From positions 1 to 30,447 of the forward strand of contig CAZMHJ010000008.1 of NCBI GenBank assembly GCA_964566075.1: a DNA stretch of 30,447 bases, read 5' to 3'. This DNA comes from CAZMHJ01 sp964566075 (GTDB taxonomy: Bacteria; Patescibacteriota; Saccharimonadia; Saccharimonadales; CAIOMD01). The position numbers and the translations under genes were made by a program. A model generated the notes under the pieces. The model saw nothing but the letters and a program-made list of their open reading frames with translations, was not told where the DNA came from and ran no database searches. Shown here one piece after another: positions 1-7,975 of this stretch (position 1 is the stretch's first letter; every line of letters starts with the position of its first letter).

Positions 1-731
1 CGTGATCCATAGAGCGTAATGAGGCTTGCCAGCCATATAACAGCTGCAATATATCTATATTTTGTTGCTACGTTCCACATCCGTTTTGTCACCAATGCTA
101 AAATTGGTAGCCAAAATACCAAGTAAGCACCAAGTTGATTCGTGCCTCTGAGTGTTGAGATTATCCTGATTAGCTGATTATTGTCATCTACTGTGTAATA
201 CGGAAGAATAATTCCTTGACGATATCCAAAATGCCGTAAAAAGTCGTCAGGCAACACTAATACCTGTAATGTACCAAAGACCACAACCAATACTCCACCC
301 CAAAAAATAATTCTTAAAAAGAAATCCTTGAACTCGGAACCTTTATACTGAAGAACGAGAATTTGTGCTACCAAGAAGTAAACTAAATAACGCAAGTTAA
401 GAATCGTACCTACTACTTCTTGTTTTGTATAGGCGCCATAAACAAAAATTAATATTACATTTAACAATATAAACAAAAATATGAGTTTGTTATACGTTCT
501 ATAGACTCTTGATTTATCCGCAAGTTTCCAAAGAAGTATGCTTGAAAATGGAATTAATACAATACAGATCAAAATCTCTTTCCACGACTTAAATATGTCA
601 GCATGACCGAAATTACTTATTAGCAATGTACTGATTACGGCATGAATAGGTAGAAGTGCGGCAATCAATAAAAAGAATAGACAAGTAATCTTTCCTGTGA
701 AATCTAGTTGATTAAGCAGTTTTGATAACAT
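1..731 (-). CDS. O-antigen ligase/polymerase-like polytopic membrane protein (partial, 3' end off window)
   Basis: Read on the minus strand from an ATG at 731, this frame stays open to the window edge (about 243 residues, C-terminus missing). It is strongly hydrophobic, with about six predicted membrane segments separated by short polar loops. A segment near residues 192-208 reads R-G-T-N-Q-L-G-A-Y-L, which resembles the R-x-x-G-T/PN-x-x-G-x-Y/F-L stretch of the O-antigen ligase/Wzy-type polymerase family (Wzy_C). Those proteins join or polymerise undecaprenyl-linked glycans on the outer face of the membrane. The ATG starts one base after the stop codon of the upstream methyltransferase gene, so the two are almost certainly co-transcribed and translationally coupled. 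The family call is moderate because the diagnostic C-terminal half lies outside the window; a flippase or another polytopic glycan protein is the alternative. Confidence 0.6.
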   Translation of the reverse strand, partial: MLSKLLNQLDFTGKITCLFFLLIAALLPIHAVISTLLISNFGHADIFKSWKEILICIVLIPFSSILLWKLADKSRVYRTYNKLIFLFILLNVILIFVYGAYTKQEVVGTILNLRYLVYFLVAQILVLQYKGSEFKDFFLRIIFWGGVLVVVFGTLQVLVLPDDFLRHFGYRQGIILPYYTVDDNNQLIRIISTLRGTNQLGAYLVFWLPILALVTKRMWNVATKYRYIAAVIWLASLITLYGS

Positions 732-732
732 A

Positions 733-1524
733 TTATCCAGCTTGTTGATGGCAATTTTGATTAACCGCTATGAATTCGACACTTGCTGCTGGTAAGTTGA
801 TAACCGGGACGATTGAGAGGCGGTTATCAACTACATCAATTAAGCTTGGATTTTTATAATTAAGAGCTTTTTTAGGAAAAAGCTGGCGTCTGTACATAAC
901 GAGTGGCTTTAAGCCACTTCTCTTTAATATAAATTTAATTTCTCTTTTTGAATAAAGTCTATCGTGATAATAGTCTCCTAGTAAATGACTAATTCTGTGT
1001 ATATAACCAATATTTGACGGCAAATTGAAACAAAATAGTGCACCATCAGGTTTTAATAGTCTCTGGAGTTCTTGTAGCGACGCCTGATCATACGGAACAT
1101 GCTCGAGTACACCTGCGGATATTATTATGTCATATTGTTGAGGTTTTGATTTTATAAGTATGGGGTCATCGAGAATTAGACGAGTTGCATCAATTTTATT
1201 CCACAGTTTAGTATGTGGATAATCTGCAACCTCAGCAACAGTAATATCTCTATACCCTTTTTTATGTAAAAAATAGCTAAGCTGTCCCTTCCCACATCCC
1301 CAGTCAAGGATACGAATATCACTAGTTTTCCGACCAGCAAAATGTAAGTGAGTAAAGTTAATTATAGCCTCCGCCATAAATTGATATGTGAGTTGGCTAG
1401 ATGGGCTAATAACTACACTATAAATATCAGCGTCAAGCCATGATAAAAGAGTTGTGTCATACGAGTAAGTTTTTCGTTTTGCGGCACGAATAGCTGACTT
1501 ATAAATGTTTTTTTGACGCCTCAT
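733..1524 (-). CDS. Class I SAM-dependent methyltransferase
   Basis: A 263-residue protein with a Rossmann methyltransferase core: motif I ILDWGCGKG at about residues 72-80 binds the methionine part of SAM, and DIIISAGVLEHVP at about 130-142 is the usual motif IV/post-motif with the LEHV signature of Methyltransf_11/25 enzymes. The N-terminal 45 residues are basic. It has no membrane segment, so it is cytosolic. The substrate cannot be read from sequence; beside a polymerase-like gene and across from the initiating sugar transferase, methylation of a sugar or a lipid-linked glycan intermediate is likely. The gene is divergent from the sugar transferase gene, and its ATG sits 9 bases after a -10-like box, so the message probably has little or no leader. 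Confidence 0.8.
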   Translation of the reverse strand: MRRQKNIYKSAIRAAKRKTYSYDTTLLSWLDADIYSVVISPSSQLTYQFMAEAIINFTHLHFAGRKTSDIRILDWGCGKGQLSYFLHKKGYRDITVAEVADYPHTKLWNKIDATRLILDDPILIKSKPQQYDIIISAGVLEHVPYDQASLQELQRLLKPDGALFCFNLPSNIGYIHRISHLLGDYYHDRLYSKREIKFILKRSGLKPLVMYRRQLFPKKALNYKNPSLIDVVDNRLSIVPVINLPAASVEFIAVNQNCHQQAG

Positions 1525-1533
1525 ATTTAAGAC

Positions 1534-1561
1534 ACTATAACATGGCTAGTTTATCGGTCAT
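1534..1561 (-). promoter_or_regulatory. Predicted promoter for the methyltransferase gene
   Basis: On the minus strand, ATGACC (-35, four of six matches) is followed after 16 bases by TATAGT (-10, five of six). The ATG at 1524 begins nine bases after the -10 box. This places the expected transcription start within a few bases of the start codon, matching the near-leaderless pattern seen at several other genes in this window. No Shine-Dalgarno sequence fits in the gap. Confidence 0.5.
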
Positions 1562-1583
1562 ACTCTATACTTGTATGCATAGG

Positions 1584-3014
1584 ATGAAAAACAATACTTC
1601 TTTCGTCTATGCTGCACTTTTGGTTCTGGGCGATTTTCTTGCACTTCTTACTGCGTTTGTATTAGCGTATATTTTTCGAGTCACGCTTGACTCACGTCCA
1701 TTAATCAACCAGGTTGGTGCGGTTGATTATCTTAAGATATGGATTGCGTTAACCCCTGTTTGGCTCATTATTTTTGCCCTGCTTGGCTTGTATAGCAAAC
1801 GAATTTATGAATATCGCTGGCGAGAGCTCGTCTCGCTATTCGTTGGTAGTGCGCTCGGTATTATGGTTGTAATAACCTACGACTTTGCCACTAAGGCGGC
1901 AATTTTCCCGGCACGACTCGTGCCAGTATATGCACTTGTCTTGGGTTACCTCCTGCTCGTACTTGAGCGAACCATATTAAGAGCAACTCGCATGATACTG
2001 TGGAAATATGGACGTGGTGTTAGTAACGTATTACTAATTGGTGATGGCCCAACAGCGGAGACTCTTATTACCACTATGGATCACCCAGAGCGCACTGGTT
2101 ACCGCGTGGCGGCACTCGCCTCAACTCATGTTCCTATGAAATATAAGGGAGTTCATTATCAAACAAGTGATGCTGCGCTCGCAGAACTACCGAAACTTAA
2201 CATTCAAACAGTTGTCTATACCGGTATCTCAAGCGACACTAAAGCCGTTGACAGGGCTCTTGCTGCAGCTCAGGCAAATCATATTGCTTTTAAATTTGTA
2301 CCTGCTCACGACGGCATCTTAAGTAACAATATTGAGGTTGAGCTCTTCCAGGGCCTTCCGGTTGTGTCCGTACATCAGACAGCATTGACTGGTTGGGGTA
2401 GAATCGTAAAACGATTGTTTGATATTATTTCGTCTTCATTAGCACTCATTATCTTATCTCCACTATTACTCATTATCGCGCTCGTTGTATGGCTGAGTGA
2501 TTTTGGCTCACCAATTTTTAAGCAAAAAAGACTGAGTAGATTTAACACACCAATAAACATCTATAAGTTTCGAAGTAATAAACTTGAATATAATGGCTTA
2601 CTCCCCGAAGAAGCATTTGCCAAAATGGGTAGACCAGAACTTGCAAAAGAATACCGCGCTAACGGTGACATGCTCAAAGACGACCCAAGGGTGACAAAAA
2701 TTGGTAAGATTTTGCGCGTAACAAGTCTTGATGAATTGCCACAACTCGTAAACGTACTCAAGGGTGATATTAGCCTAGTGGGCCCACGAGCATTGGTGCC
2801 GCGAGAACTCGAAAATTATCCATTTAAAAGCCTCTTATTAAGTGTTAAATCTGGTGTCACTGGCCTTGCACAAACTTCTGGGCGTCGAGATATTAGTTTC
2901 GAAGAACGACGAGCACTCGATTTATACTATGTCCAAAACTGGAGTTTTTGGCTCGATATTAAAATTATCTTCCGAACCATCATTGATGTATTTGGAGGCC
3001 GCGGTGCCAAATAG
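1584..3014 (+). CDS. Polyprenyl-phosphate glycosyl-1-phosphate transferase (initiating sugar transferase, WbaP type)
   Basis: This enzyme transfers a sugar-1-phosphate from a nucleotide sugar to undecaprenyl phosphate, the first committed step of lipid-linked glycan assembly at the inner membrane face. The N-terminus has about four membrane segments, then a CoA-binding-like Rossmann region (around VLLIGDGPTAETL), a membrane hairpin, and a C-terminal bacterial sugar transferase domain. That domain shows KRLFDI, the YKFRSN motif, DDPRVTKIGKILR, LDELPQLVNVLKGDISLVGPRA and SGVTGLAQTSGRR. I place the start at the ATG at 1584 (476 residues) because homologues begin just before the first membrane segment. 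The in-frame ATG at 1542 would leave only 17 bases to the divergent gene; 1575 is a further candidate. It overlaps the next gene by 11 bases. The sugar specificity (Gal, Glc or HexNAc) is not readable. Confidence 0.9.
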   Translation: MKNNTSFVYAALLVLGDFLALLTAFVLAYIFRVTLDSRPLINQVGAVDYLKIWIALTPVWLIIFALLGLYSKRIYEYRWRELVSLFVGSALGIMVVITYDFATKAAIFPARLVPVYALVLGYLLLVLERTILRATRMILWKYGRGVSNVLLIGDGPTAETLITTMDHPERTGYRVAALASTHVPMKYKGVHYQTSDAALAELPKLNIQTVVYTGISSDTKAVDRALAAAQANHIAFKFVPAHDGILSNNIEVELFQGLPVVSVHQTALTGWGRIVKRLFDIISSSLALIILSPLLLIIALVVWLSDFGSPIFKQKRLSRFNTPINIYKFRSNKLEYNGLLPEEAFAKMGRPELAKEYRANGDMLKDDPRVTKIGKILRVTSLDELPQLVNVLKGDISLVGPRALVPRELENYPFKSLLLSVKSGVTGLAQTSGRRDISFEERRALDLYYVQNWSFWLDIKIIFRTIIDVFGGRGAK

Positions 3015-4122
3015 CTTAAAAGGTAAGAAGATTGCTATTGTTTGTGATTGGCTTACTTCGATTGGTGGCGCCGAACGCGTTGTTCTGGCACTCCACGAAC
3101 TATTTCCAGAAGCACCAATATATACCAGCCAATATGATCCAAACCAGATTGACTGGTTTGAAAATGCTGAAGTTAGAACGACATGGCTCCAGGGTCTGCC
3201 GAAACAATCCACAGTGCGTAAACTATTGCCTGTTTTACGACGACAAGCGTTCCAGAGTTTAGATCTACGGGAGTTTGACATTGTCATTTCTTCGAGTGGA
3301 GCCGAGGCAAAAGCGGTACATAAATTAAAACCAGGCGCGCTACATGTAACCTATTGCCACTCTCCTACCCATTTTTACTGGCAACGCTACGATGAATATT
3401 TAAAAGAACCAGGCTTTGGTATGCTTAACCCAATTGCACGCGGTGGTTTACGAGTACTTGGTGGTCCAATGCGTAAATGGGATTATAAAGTCGCTCAACG
3501 GCCAGATGTATTAGTCGCTAACAGCACACATATTCAGCAAAAAATTAAAGAATATTATAATCGTGATTCTGATATTGTGTTTCCGCCGGTAGATATCGAA
3601 CGTTTCGCTCAAAAATCCCAACCTAAAAGGCATGGCCTTGTCGTAAGTGGCAGACAAGTTCCGTATAAACGTTTTGATTTAGCTATTCAGGCTGCAATAA
3701 AACTTAACCTACCGCTTACAGTAAGTGGTAGTGGCCCAATGAACGAAAAACTACGAACACTCGCACATGGTCATAGCAATATAAAGTTTGTTTCTGGGCT
3801 TAGTGATAAAGAGATTCCCAAATTAATTGGTAGTTCAGAACTGCTTCTTTTCCCTGGAGTAGAGGATTTTGGGATTGTACCCGTAGAAGCAATGGCAGCC
3901 GGTACACCAGTAATTGCATTTGCCGAAGGTGGAGCGCTTGATTACGTAACTGATGAGACTGGTTTACTTTTTGAAAAACAAACTGTAGATTCTCTTGCTG
4001 ATGCGATTACCGTTGCCATCGGCACTAAATGGGACCATATAAAGATTGCGAATGCTGCAAACAAATTTAATAAAACACAATTCGAAAAGGCTATGCTAAA
4101 AGTTATTACAACGAACAGCTAA
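3004..4122 (+). CDS. GT4-family glycosyltransferase
   Basis: A 372-residue GT-B enzyme. The N-terminal domain opens with KIAIVCDWLTSIGGAERVV, where the GGAE glycine loop is typical of GT4. The C-terminal donor domain has PPVDIERF, a GRQVPYKRFDL strand-loop, and the EX7E-type segment EDFGIVPVEAMAAGTPVIAF that binds the nucleotide sugar. The segment YCHSPTHFYWQRYDEY is typical of the WbaZ-like mannosyltransferase subgroup, so GDP-mannose (manC is in this window) is a reasonable but unproven donor. The start is the GTG at 3004, preceded by a strong Shine-Dalgarno GGAGG at 2995-2999 and overlapping the end of the sugar transferase gene by 11 bases; the longer in-frame reading from 2842 is an artefact of that gene's coding bias. 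It would act right after the initiating transferase. Its 3' end overlaps the convergent regulator gene by 4 bases. Confidence 0.88.
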   Translation: MPNSLKGKKIAIVCDWLTSIGGAERVVLALHELFPEAPIYTSQYDPNQIDWFENAEVRTTWLQGLPKQSTVRKLLPVLRRQAFQSLDLREFDIVISSSGAEAKAVHKLKPGALHVTYCHSPTHFYWQRYDEYLKEPGFGMLNPIARGGLRVLGGPMRKWDYKVAQRPDVLVANSTHIQQKIKEYYNRDSDIVFPPVDIERFAQKSQPKRHGLVVSGRQVPYKRFDLAIQAAIKLNLPLTVSGSGPMNEKLRTLAHGHSNIKFVSGLSDKEIPKLIGSSELLLFPGVEDFGIVPVEAMAAGTPVIAFAEGGALDYVTDETGLLFEKQTVDSLADAITVAIGTKWDHIKIANAANKFNKTQFEKAMLKVITTNS

Positions 4123-4880
4123 AGAATATTCCACAGTTGTTCAAATAGGAGCCGTTGCATGTTTGCGGTGCCTGCATCGTCAATTACTACACCATACGGT
4201 GTAAAGTCGCGTGAAATAGAAATATGCGCCACTTTACTGCCATAAATAATTGTATAGCTTGATATCTGTTCGTCATTTGGATTTTCAAGCCATTTACGCT
4301 CAGAACTATCAACTTTATCACCACCTTCGCCTACTGCAATGACTTTAACAAAAACTCCTTCTTCAATACGCCGTTCTGTAAAACGTGGAAATTTGCGATA
4401 AATATATTGCCGAAGTCCTTTTGATGAATACACATAATACTCCGGTTTTTTTAGTTTCGAAACTGATTGTAGTACATCTTTCAATATCGTTACGACACCC
4501 TCATCATCTTCGTAATATTTCACGATAGGGCGCCCTTCAGGCCGTGCATGTTTTGCGATTACCTCCGGAATAACCTTTTGGGCTTCTTGTTGGCTCCGCC
4601 ATAGACTCTTTCTTTTATCACGAATGAGATCATAGATTTTTTCCGGACTTTCGGCGGCATAATATTCGCGAGCTCCAGATTTTTTCACAATTACGAGTCC
4701 TGATTGTACTAAGTTTTTAATTGCCTCATATGTTGTGCCACGATTTATCCCTGTTCGTTCTGCAACTTTACGAATAGAGACACTCTCAAGTTGCAAAAGT
4801 GCCCAGTACGTTTCTGCTTCTACTTGCCTAAAGCCAAGGTCTTGTAATAATTTTTGTATCGTAATCTTGTCATCACTCAT
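4119..4880 (-). CDS. TrmB-like sugar-sensing transcriptional regulator
   Basis: A 253-residue protein with a TrmB-type winged helix-turn-helix at about residues 8-75 (LGFRQVEAETYWALLQLE, then VRKVAERTG-like helix and GINRGTTYEAIKNLVQSGLV recognition helix with wing). A short helical linker (about 80-115) leads to a C-terminal PLD-like sensor/dimerisation domain (KYYEDDEGVVTILKDVL onward). Such regulators are common in archaea and in CPR bacteria and often respond to sugars. It is divergent from glmS with a shared 160-base control region holding an inverted repeat, so control of glmS and of its own gene is the natural hypothesis. The ATG lies 8 bases after a -10-like box preceded by a perfect TTGACA, so the transcript is probably leaderless. 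The effector is unknown. Confidence 0.82.
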   Translation of the reverse strand: MSDDKITIQKLLQDLGFRQVEAETYWALLQLESVSIRKVAERTGINRGTTYEAIKNLVQSGLVIVKKSGAREYYAAESPEKIYDLIRDKRKSLWRSQQEAQKVIPEVIAKHARPEGRPIVKYYEDDEGVVTILKDVLQSVSKLKKPEYYVYSSKGLRQYIYRKFPRFTERRIEEGVFVKVIAVGEGGDKVDSSERKWLENPNDEQISSYTIIYGSKVAHISISRDFTPYGVVIDDAGTANMQRLLFEQLWNIL

Positions 4881-4888
4881 TGCTTAAA

Positions 4889-4916
4889 TTTTTATTGATA
4901 TCTTGTTTATTGTCAA
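4889..4916 (-). promoter_or_regulatory. Predicted promoter for the TrmB-like regulator
   Basis: Reading the minus strand, a consensus TTGACA (4911-4916) is followed after 16 bases by TAAAAA (4889-4894). The start codon follows 8 bases later. There is no room for a Shine-Dalgarno element between the expected transcription start and the ATG. Confidence 0.55.
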
Positions 4917-4936
4917 TTTTTTGTTGCCATTATTAA

Positions 4937-4953
4937 TTGTAAATAAATTACAA
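4937..4953 (+). promoter_or_regulatory. Inverted repeat, candidate operator between the regulator and glmS
   Basis: TTGTAA, five bases, TTACAA: a perfect six-base inverted repeat. It lies 20 bases upstream of the regulator's -35 box and 10 bases upstream of the glmS -35 box, in the only intergenic space of the divergent pair. The position suits a site bound by the TrmB-like protein to control both promoters. In AT-rich DNA a six-base repeat can occur by chance. Confidence 0.35.
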
Positions 4954-4963
4954 GCACTTATAA

Positions 4964-4992
4964 TTGACTCATCTTGCAATAACAAATATACC
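4964..4992 (+). promoter_or_regulatory. Predicted glmS promoter and short leader
   Basis: TTGACT (4964-4969), 17 bases, TATACC (4987-4992). Transcription would start near 4999, giving a leader of roughly 43 bases. A purine-rich AAGAAGGG at about 5027-5034 serves as the Shine-Dalgarno element seven bases before the ATG at 5042. The leader is far too short for a glmS ribozyme. Unlike most first genes of this window, glmS therefore has a leader. Confidence 0.45.
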
Positions 4993-5041
4993 AATTAGAC
5001 ATATTGCTAGATCTATATTTGTAATTAAGAAGGGTTTATCT

Positions 5042-6874
5042 ATGTGCGGAATTGTCGGTTATGTTGGACGTGGTAATGCTTTAACACCTGTACTTACAGG
5101 ACTTAAGAACTTAGAGTATCGTGGGTATGATTCTGCTGGTGTCGCCTTTTGTAGTGAAGATATTTTTCATAGCGTTAAACAAGTTGGTAGAGTTGATGCG
5201 CTCGAATCAGAGCTATCTGGCCTATCACAAACAAAGCCTAATCTTGCAATTGGCCATACGCGCTGGGCAACACACGGTTCCCCTACTAAGCTAAATGCTC
5301 ACCCACACTATAACGCTTCACGTACAATATTCGTGGTTCATAACGGTATTATCGAAAACCATAACGAAATTCGAGAAATGCTTGTCGCAAATGGCTATCA
5401 CTTTATCTCGCATACAGATACAGAAGTTGTGCCTCATTTAATTGATTATTTTTATACAAAGTTTAACGATATGGACAAAGCGTTTGAAACCGCTATCCGT
5501 GAGTTAAAGGGTGCTTATGCAATAGTCATGACCAGCAAAGTTACCCCCACTAAAATCTATGCCGCAAAACTTTCGAGTCCACTTGTAATTGGTATTGGCG
5601 ATGACAACAATATGGTCGGCTCGGATGCTTCTGCTGTAGCCGACGCCGCCAAAAAAATCGTGTACCTAGAAGATTATGAAATAGCCATTGTAGAGCGTAA
5701 AAGCTATCACATCAAAAACGTTCAAAAGAAAATAAACGTAAAACGTCTACCAGAAGATATCGTGCTCGAAGATATTGCCGCTAATAAAGGCGACTTTGCA
5801 CACTATATGCTTAAAGAAATCCATGAAGCTCCTAAAACAATCCAGAACGCTATATTAGGTCGCATTAGTCTTGAAACAAGTGATATAAAACTCGGTGGTA
5901 TCGAATCGGTAGCTAATCAGCTTAAAAATATCGAACGCATTATTATTATTGCGTGCGGCACATCTTACTATGCTGGACTCGTTGGCGAATACATCCTAGA
6001 AGAAATAGCTAATATTCCGGTTGAAGTTCAGTTGGCAAGCGAATTTAAGTATCGTAAAGAACCGTTAAACGCAAATACAGCTGTTCTAGCTATTTCGCAA
6101 AGTGGCGAAACAGCAGATACCATCGCAGCACTAAAAAAAGTCGAATCAAGTGGAGTGCTACGGCTCGGTATCGTAAACGCTCCCGGTAGTACCATAGCAC
6201 GCATGACTGATGCAGGTATCTACTGCCACGCTGGGCCAGAAATATCTGTCGCTAGCACAAAAGCATTTATTGCGCAGGTGTCAGTACTAAGTCTTCTTGC
6301 GCTTTGGCTTGGTAAAGGCAAGAGTAGCTTATATAAACCTATGCTTAAAGAGCTCGCAAACATTCCAAAGCTAGCCGAAAAAGTCCTTGCAGAATCAGCT
6401 ACAATAGAAAAAATTGCACTAGAGTACGCACACCATCGTGATTTTATGTATCTTGGTCGAGCATATGAATATCCACTTGCACTCGAAGGCTCTTTAAAAC
6501 TAAAAGAAATAAGTTATATTCATGCCGAAGCTTATGCCGCGGGCGAAATGAAGCATGGCCCTCTGGCACTTATTGACGAAAACTTCCCTACTTTTGCGCT
6601 TGCTGCTAGCCCAACATTGTTCGAAAAAACGGCTAGCAATTTGCAAGAAGTTAAAGCACGCAACGGTAAAATCATTGTTGTTACTACTAAAAAACTTGCT
6701 AAACATTTTACCGGCCTAGCAGATGCAACTATTACTATTCCTGAAGCATCTGATCAACTGTTACCATTGCTCGAGGCAATTGTCGTACAGCTCTTTGCGT
6801 ATTATGTAGCAGTGGCCCGTGGTACCGACATAGATAAACCACGCAACCTCGCTAAGTCTGTTACCGTCGAATAG
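5042..6874 (+). CDS. glmS: Glutamine--fructose-6-phosphate aminotransferase (isomerising)
   Basis: GlmS makes glucosamine-6-phosphate from fructose-6-phosphate and glutamine, the entry step to UDP-GlcNAc for peptidoglycan and for the UDP-FucNAc pathway encoded further right. The start at 5042 is fixed by biology: the protein must begin M-C-G-I-V-G-Y so that Cys2 becomes the N-terminal nucleophile of the glutaminase domain (about residues 1-215, with TRWATHG and the NGIIENH loop). Two SIS sugar-isomerase domains follow (IIIACGTSYYAG and ISQSGETADT near residues 300-380; a second at about 455-595). The end is the canonical KPRNLAKSVTVE. Length 610 residues is normal. An in-frame TTG at 4964 is part of the -35 box, not a start. 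A decayed second glmS 3' end lies at 8891-8966. Confidence 0.97.
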   Translation: MCGIVGYVGRGNALTPVLTGLKNLEYRGYDSAGVAFCSEDIFHSVKQVGRVDALESELSGLSQTKPNLAIGHTRWATHGSPTKLNAHPHYNASRTIFVVHNGIIENHNEIREMLVANGYHFISHTDTEVVPHLIDYFYTKFNDMDKAFETAIRELKGAYAIVMTSKVTPTKIYAAKLSSPLVIGIGDDNNMVGSDASAVADAAKKIVYLEDYEIAIVERKSYHIKNVQKKINVKRLPEDIVLEDIAANKGDFAHYMLKEIHEAPKTIQNAILGRISLETSDIKLGGIESVANQLKNIERIIIIACGTSYYAGLVGEYILEEIANIPVEVQLASEFKYRKEPLNANTAVLAISQSGETADTIAALKKVESSGVLRLGIVNAPGSTIARMTDAGIYCHAGPEISVASTKAFIAQVSVLSLLALWLGKGKSSLYKPMLKELANIPKLAEKVLAESATIEKIALEYAHHRDFMYLGRAYEYPLALEGSLKLKEISYIHAEAYAAGEMKHGPLALIDENFPTFALAASPTLFEKTASNLQEVKARNGKIIVVTTKKLAKHFTGLADATITIPEASDQLLPLLEAIVVQLFAYYVAVARGTDIDKPRNLAKSVTVE

Positions 6875-6889
6875 TTTCATACACTCAAA

Positions 6890-6918
6890 TTGACAAAATA
6901 CAAAGCTTATGCTATTAT
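6890..6918 (+). promoter_or_regulatory. Strong leaderless promoter of unknown gene A
   Basis: Perfect TTGACA (6890-6895), exactly 17 bases, then TATTAT (6913-6918), preceded by TG at 6910-6911 as an extended -10 (TGCTATTAT). The ATG at 6926 follows after seven bases, so transcription should start on or next to the start codon. This decides the start of the gene: an in-frame TTG at 6890 is the -35 box itself. Confidence 0.75.
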
Positions 6919-6925
6919 TAAAGAT

Positions 6926-7888
6926 ATGAACGACAAAGAAATAATTGAATTTTCAGTCGAAAAATCAAAAAAAGCCTATGCTGATCATCATTCTCGAGCA
7001 AGGAAACTTGAATCTCTACAAAATGATCAAACAGTTCGTGGCAAAGTTAAGCGTGCCTTAGCAAAACGCGCACTTGAAAATAACTTTAAAAAGGTTAAGT
7101 CAGATTTTAACCCTGATAGGCCCCTTGTACGAAACGTTCAATTAGCCGCACAACAAGAAAATAAAGAGCATGCAGAAGCACAAAGGCTAAAAGAATTTAA
7201 TGCCGCAACTCATGCAATGTACGTAGATTTATCGGATAATCTTATTGCCGCAAAAACTGAACAAGGTTACGACAACCTTACGGCAGAAGATAAGATAGAT
7301 TTTATGTATCGATTCCTCTCCCAGGATAGAGCTGCCAGCGAATTACCATACGTAACCCATGATGATGAGCGTAAGTGTGTGCAAATTAATGGCCACAGTG
7401 CAGAAAAAACATATTTGGTATCAGTGAGCCAGTGGTCCGAAACAATTCAGCCAGCAGTATTCCAAATTTTTGGCAAGGATTCAGACCAGGGTGCCTCAAT
7501 TAAATTCTTTGCAAGAAACGATAGTGATCGGATGTACGATATTAGCGATATGGATGAGGCACTCTGCCTCATGTATGGTAAACCGAGTAAAGATGGTCGC
7601 AGTAGAAACGAAATGGCGCTTTCTTATACCGTAAAAGAAACACCAAAAAAGTCTCCTGGATTATATGGACCAGATGTATCCTCACGCTACACGGTAATTG
7701 CAGCCGGCGATAATGTTTCAGCCATCTGTGAACGAGATTTTAGTGGTGATTTTCCGGGCATGCGTACGTTTGATATTAAATCAGGTCGCAAGCTTAGTCG
7801 ATTATTTGGCCGTTACGAATATTTGGACGAATCGATAACTACGTCTCTTTTTGAATCAATCGATTCTATACCTTTCGGCTTCCGTTAA
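6926..7888 (+). CDS. Unrecognised cytosolic protein A, charged helical N-terminus plus beta-rich domain
   Basis: A 320-residue protein I do not recognise. There is no signal peptide or membrane segment. Residues 1-100 are very rich in Lys, Glu, Arg, Gln and Ala and look helical, possibly coiled-coil (EIIEFSVEKSKKAYADHHSRARKLE, then AAQQENKEHAEAQRLKEF). From about residue 135 the sequence becomes mixed and beta-like (CVQINGHSAEKTYLVSVSQ, SIKFFARND, SRYTVIAAGDNVSAICERDF). It follows glmS after 51 bases with its own strong leaderless promoter, so it is not simply a glmS operon member. The next gene has the same promoter design and a similar layout (charged N-terminus, then a xxVNGxxS-type turn and beta region), suggesting distant relatives. 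Together they sit between the intact glmS end and a decayed glmS 3' end. I assign no function. Confidence 0.75.
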   Translation: MNDKEIIEFSVEKSKKAYADHHSRARKLESLQNDQTVRGKVKRALAKRALENNFKKVKSDFNPDRPLVRNVQLAAQQENKEHAEAQRLKEFNAATHAMYVDLSDNLIAAKTEQGYDNLTAEDKIDFMYRFLSQDRAASELPYVTHDDERKCVQINGHSAEKTYLVSVSQWSETIQPAVFQIFGKDSDQGASIKFFARNDSDRMYDISDMDEALCLMYGKPSKDGRSRNEMALSYTVKETPKKSPGLYGPDVSSRYTVIAAGDNVSAICERDFSGDFPGMRTFDIKSGRKLSRLFGRYEYLDESITTSLFESIDSIPFGFR

Positions 7889-7940
7889 ACAACACAGAGA
7901 ATTCTGCAGTATTTTCATCTCGCTATTCAATACACTGATA

Positions 7941-7969
7941 TTGACTTTTAATAAAGTTTATGCTAATAT
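7941..7969 (+). promoter_or_regulatory. Strong leaderless promoter of unknown gene B
   Basis: TTGACT (7941-7946), exactly 17 bases, TAATAT (7964-7969), with an extended -10 TG at 7961-7962 (TGCTAATAT). The ATG at 7976 comes six bases later. Aligned on the -35 box it closely matches the promoter at 6890-6918, sharing the AAAG-x-TTATGCTA-x-TAT core, so the two genes were probably duplicated with their promoters or are co-regulated. Confidence 0.75.
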
Positions 7970-7975
7970 AAATTT

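Noticed and set aside
2842..3003. In-frame upstream extension of the GT4 gene
   Set aside because: It lies inside the sugar transferase coding region in another frame; the GTG at 3004 has a GGAGG ribosome site and matches the N-terminus expected for GT4 enzymes.
3032..3287. Short open frames on both strands inside the GT4 gene, and similar ones across the window
   Set aside because: They lie within well-supported genes, lack ribosome sites and have low-complexity, family-less translations.
4964..5041. 26-residue N-terminal extension of GlmS
   Set aside because: The Cys nucleophile must follow the initiator Met directly, and the TTG at 4964 is the -35 box.
4993..5041. Possible glmS ribozyme or riboswitch in the glmS leader
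   Set aside because: The leader is about 43 bases with no structure resembling the ribozyme; far too short.
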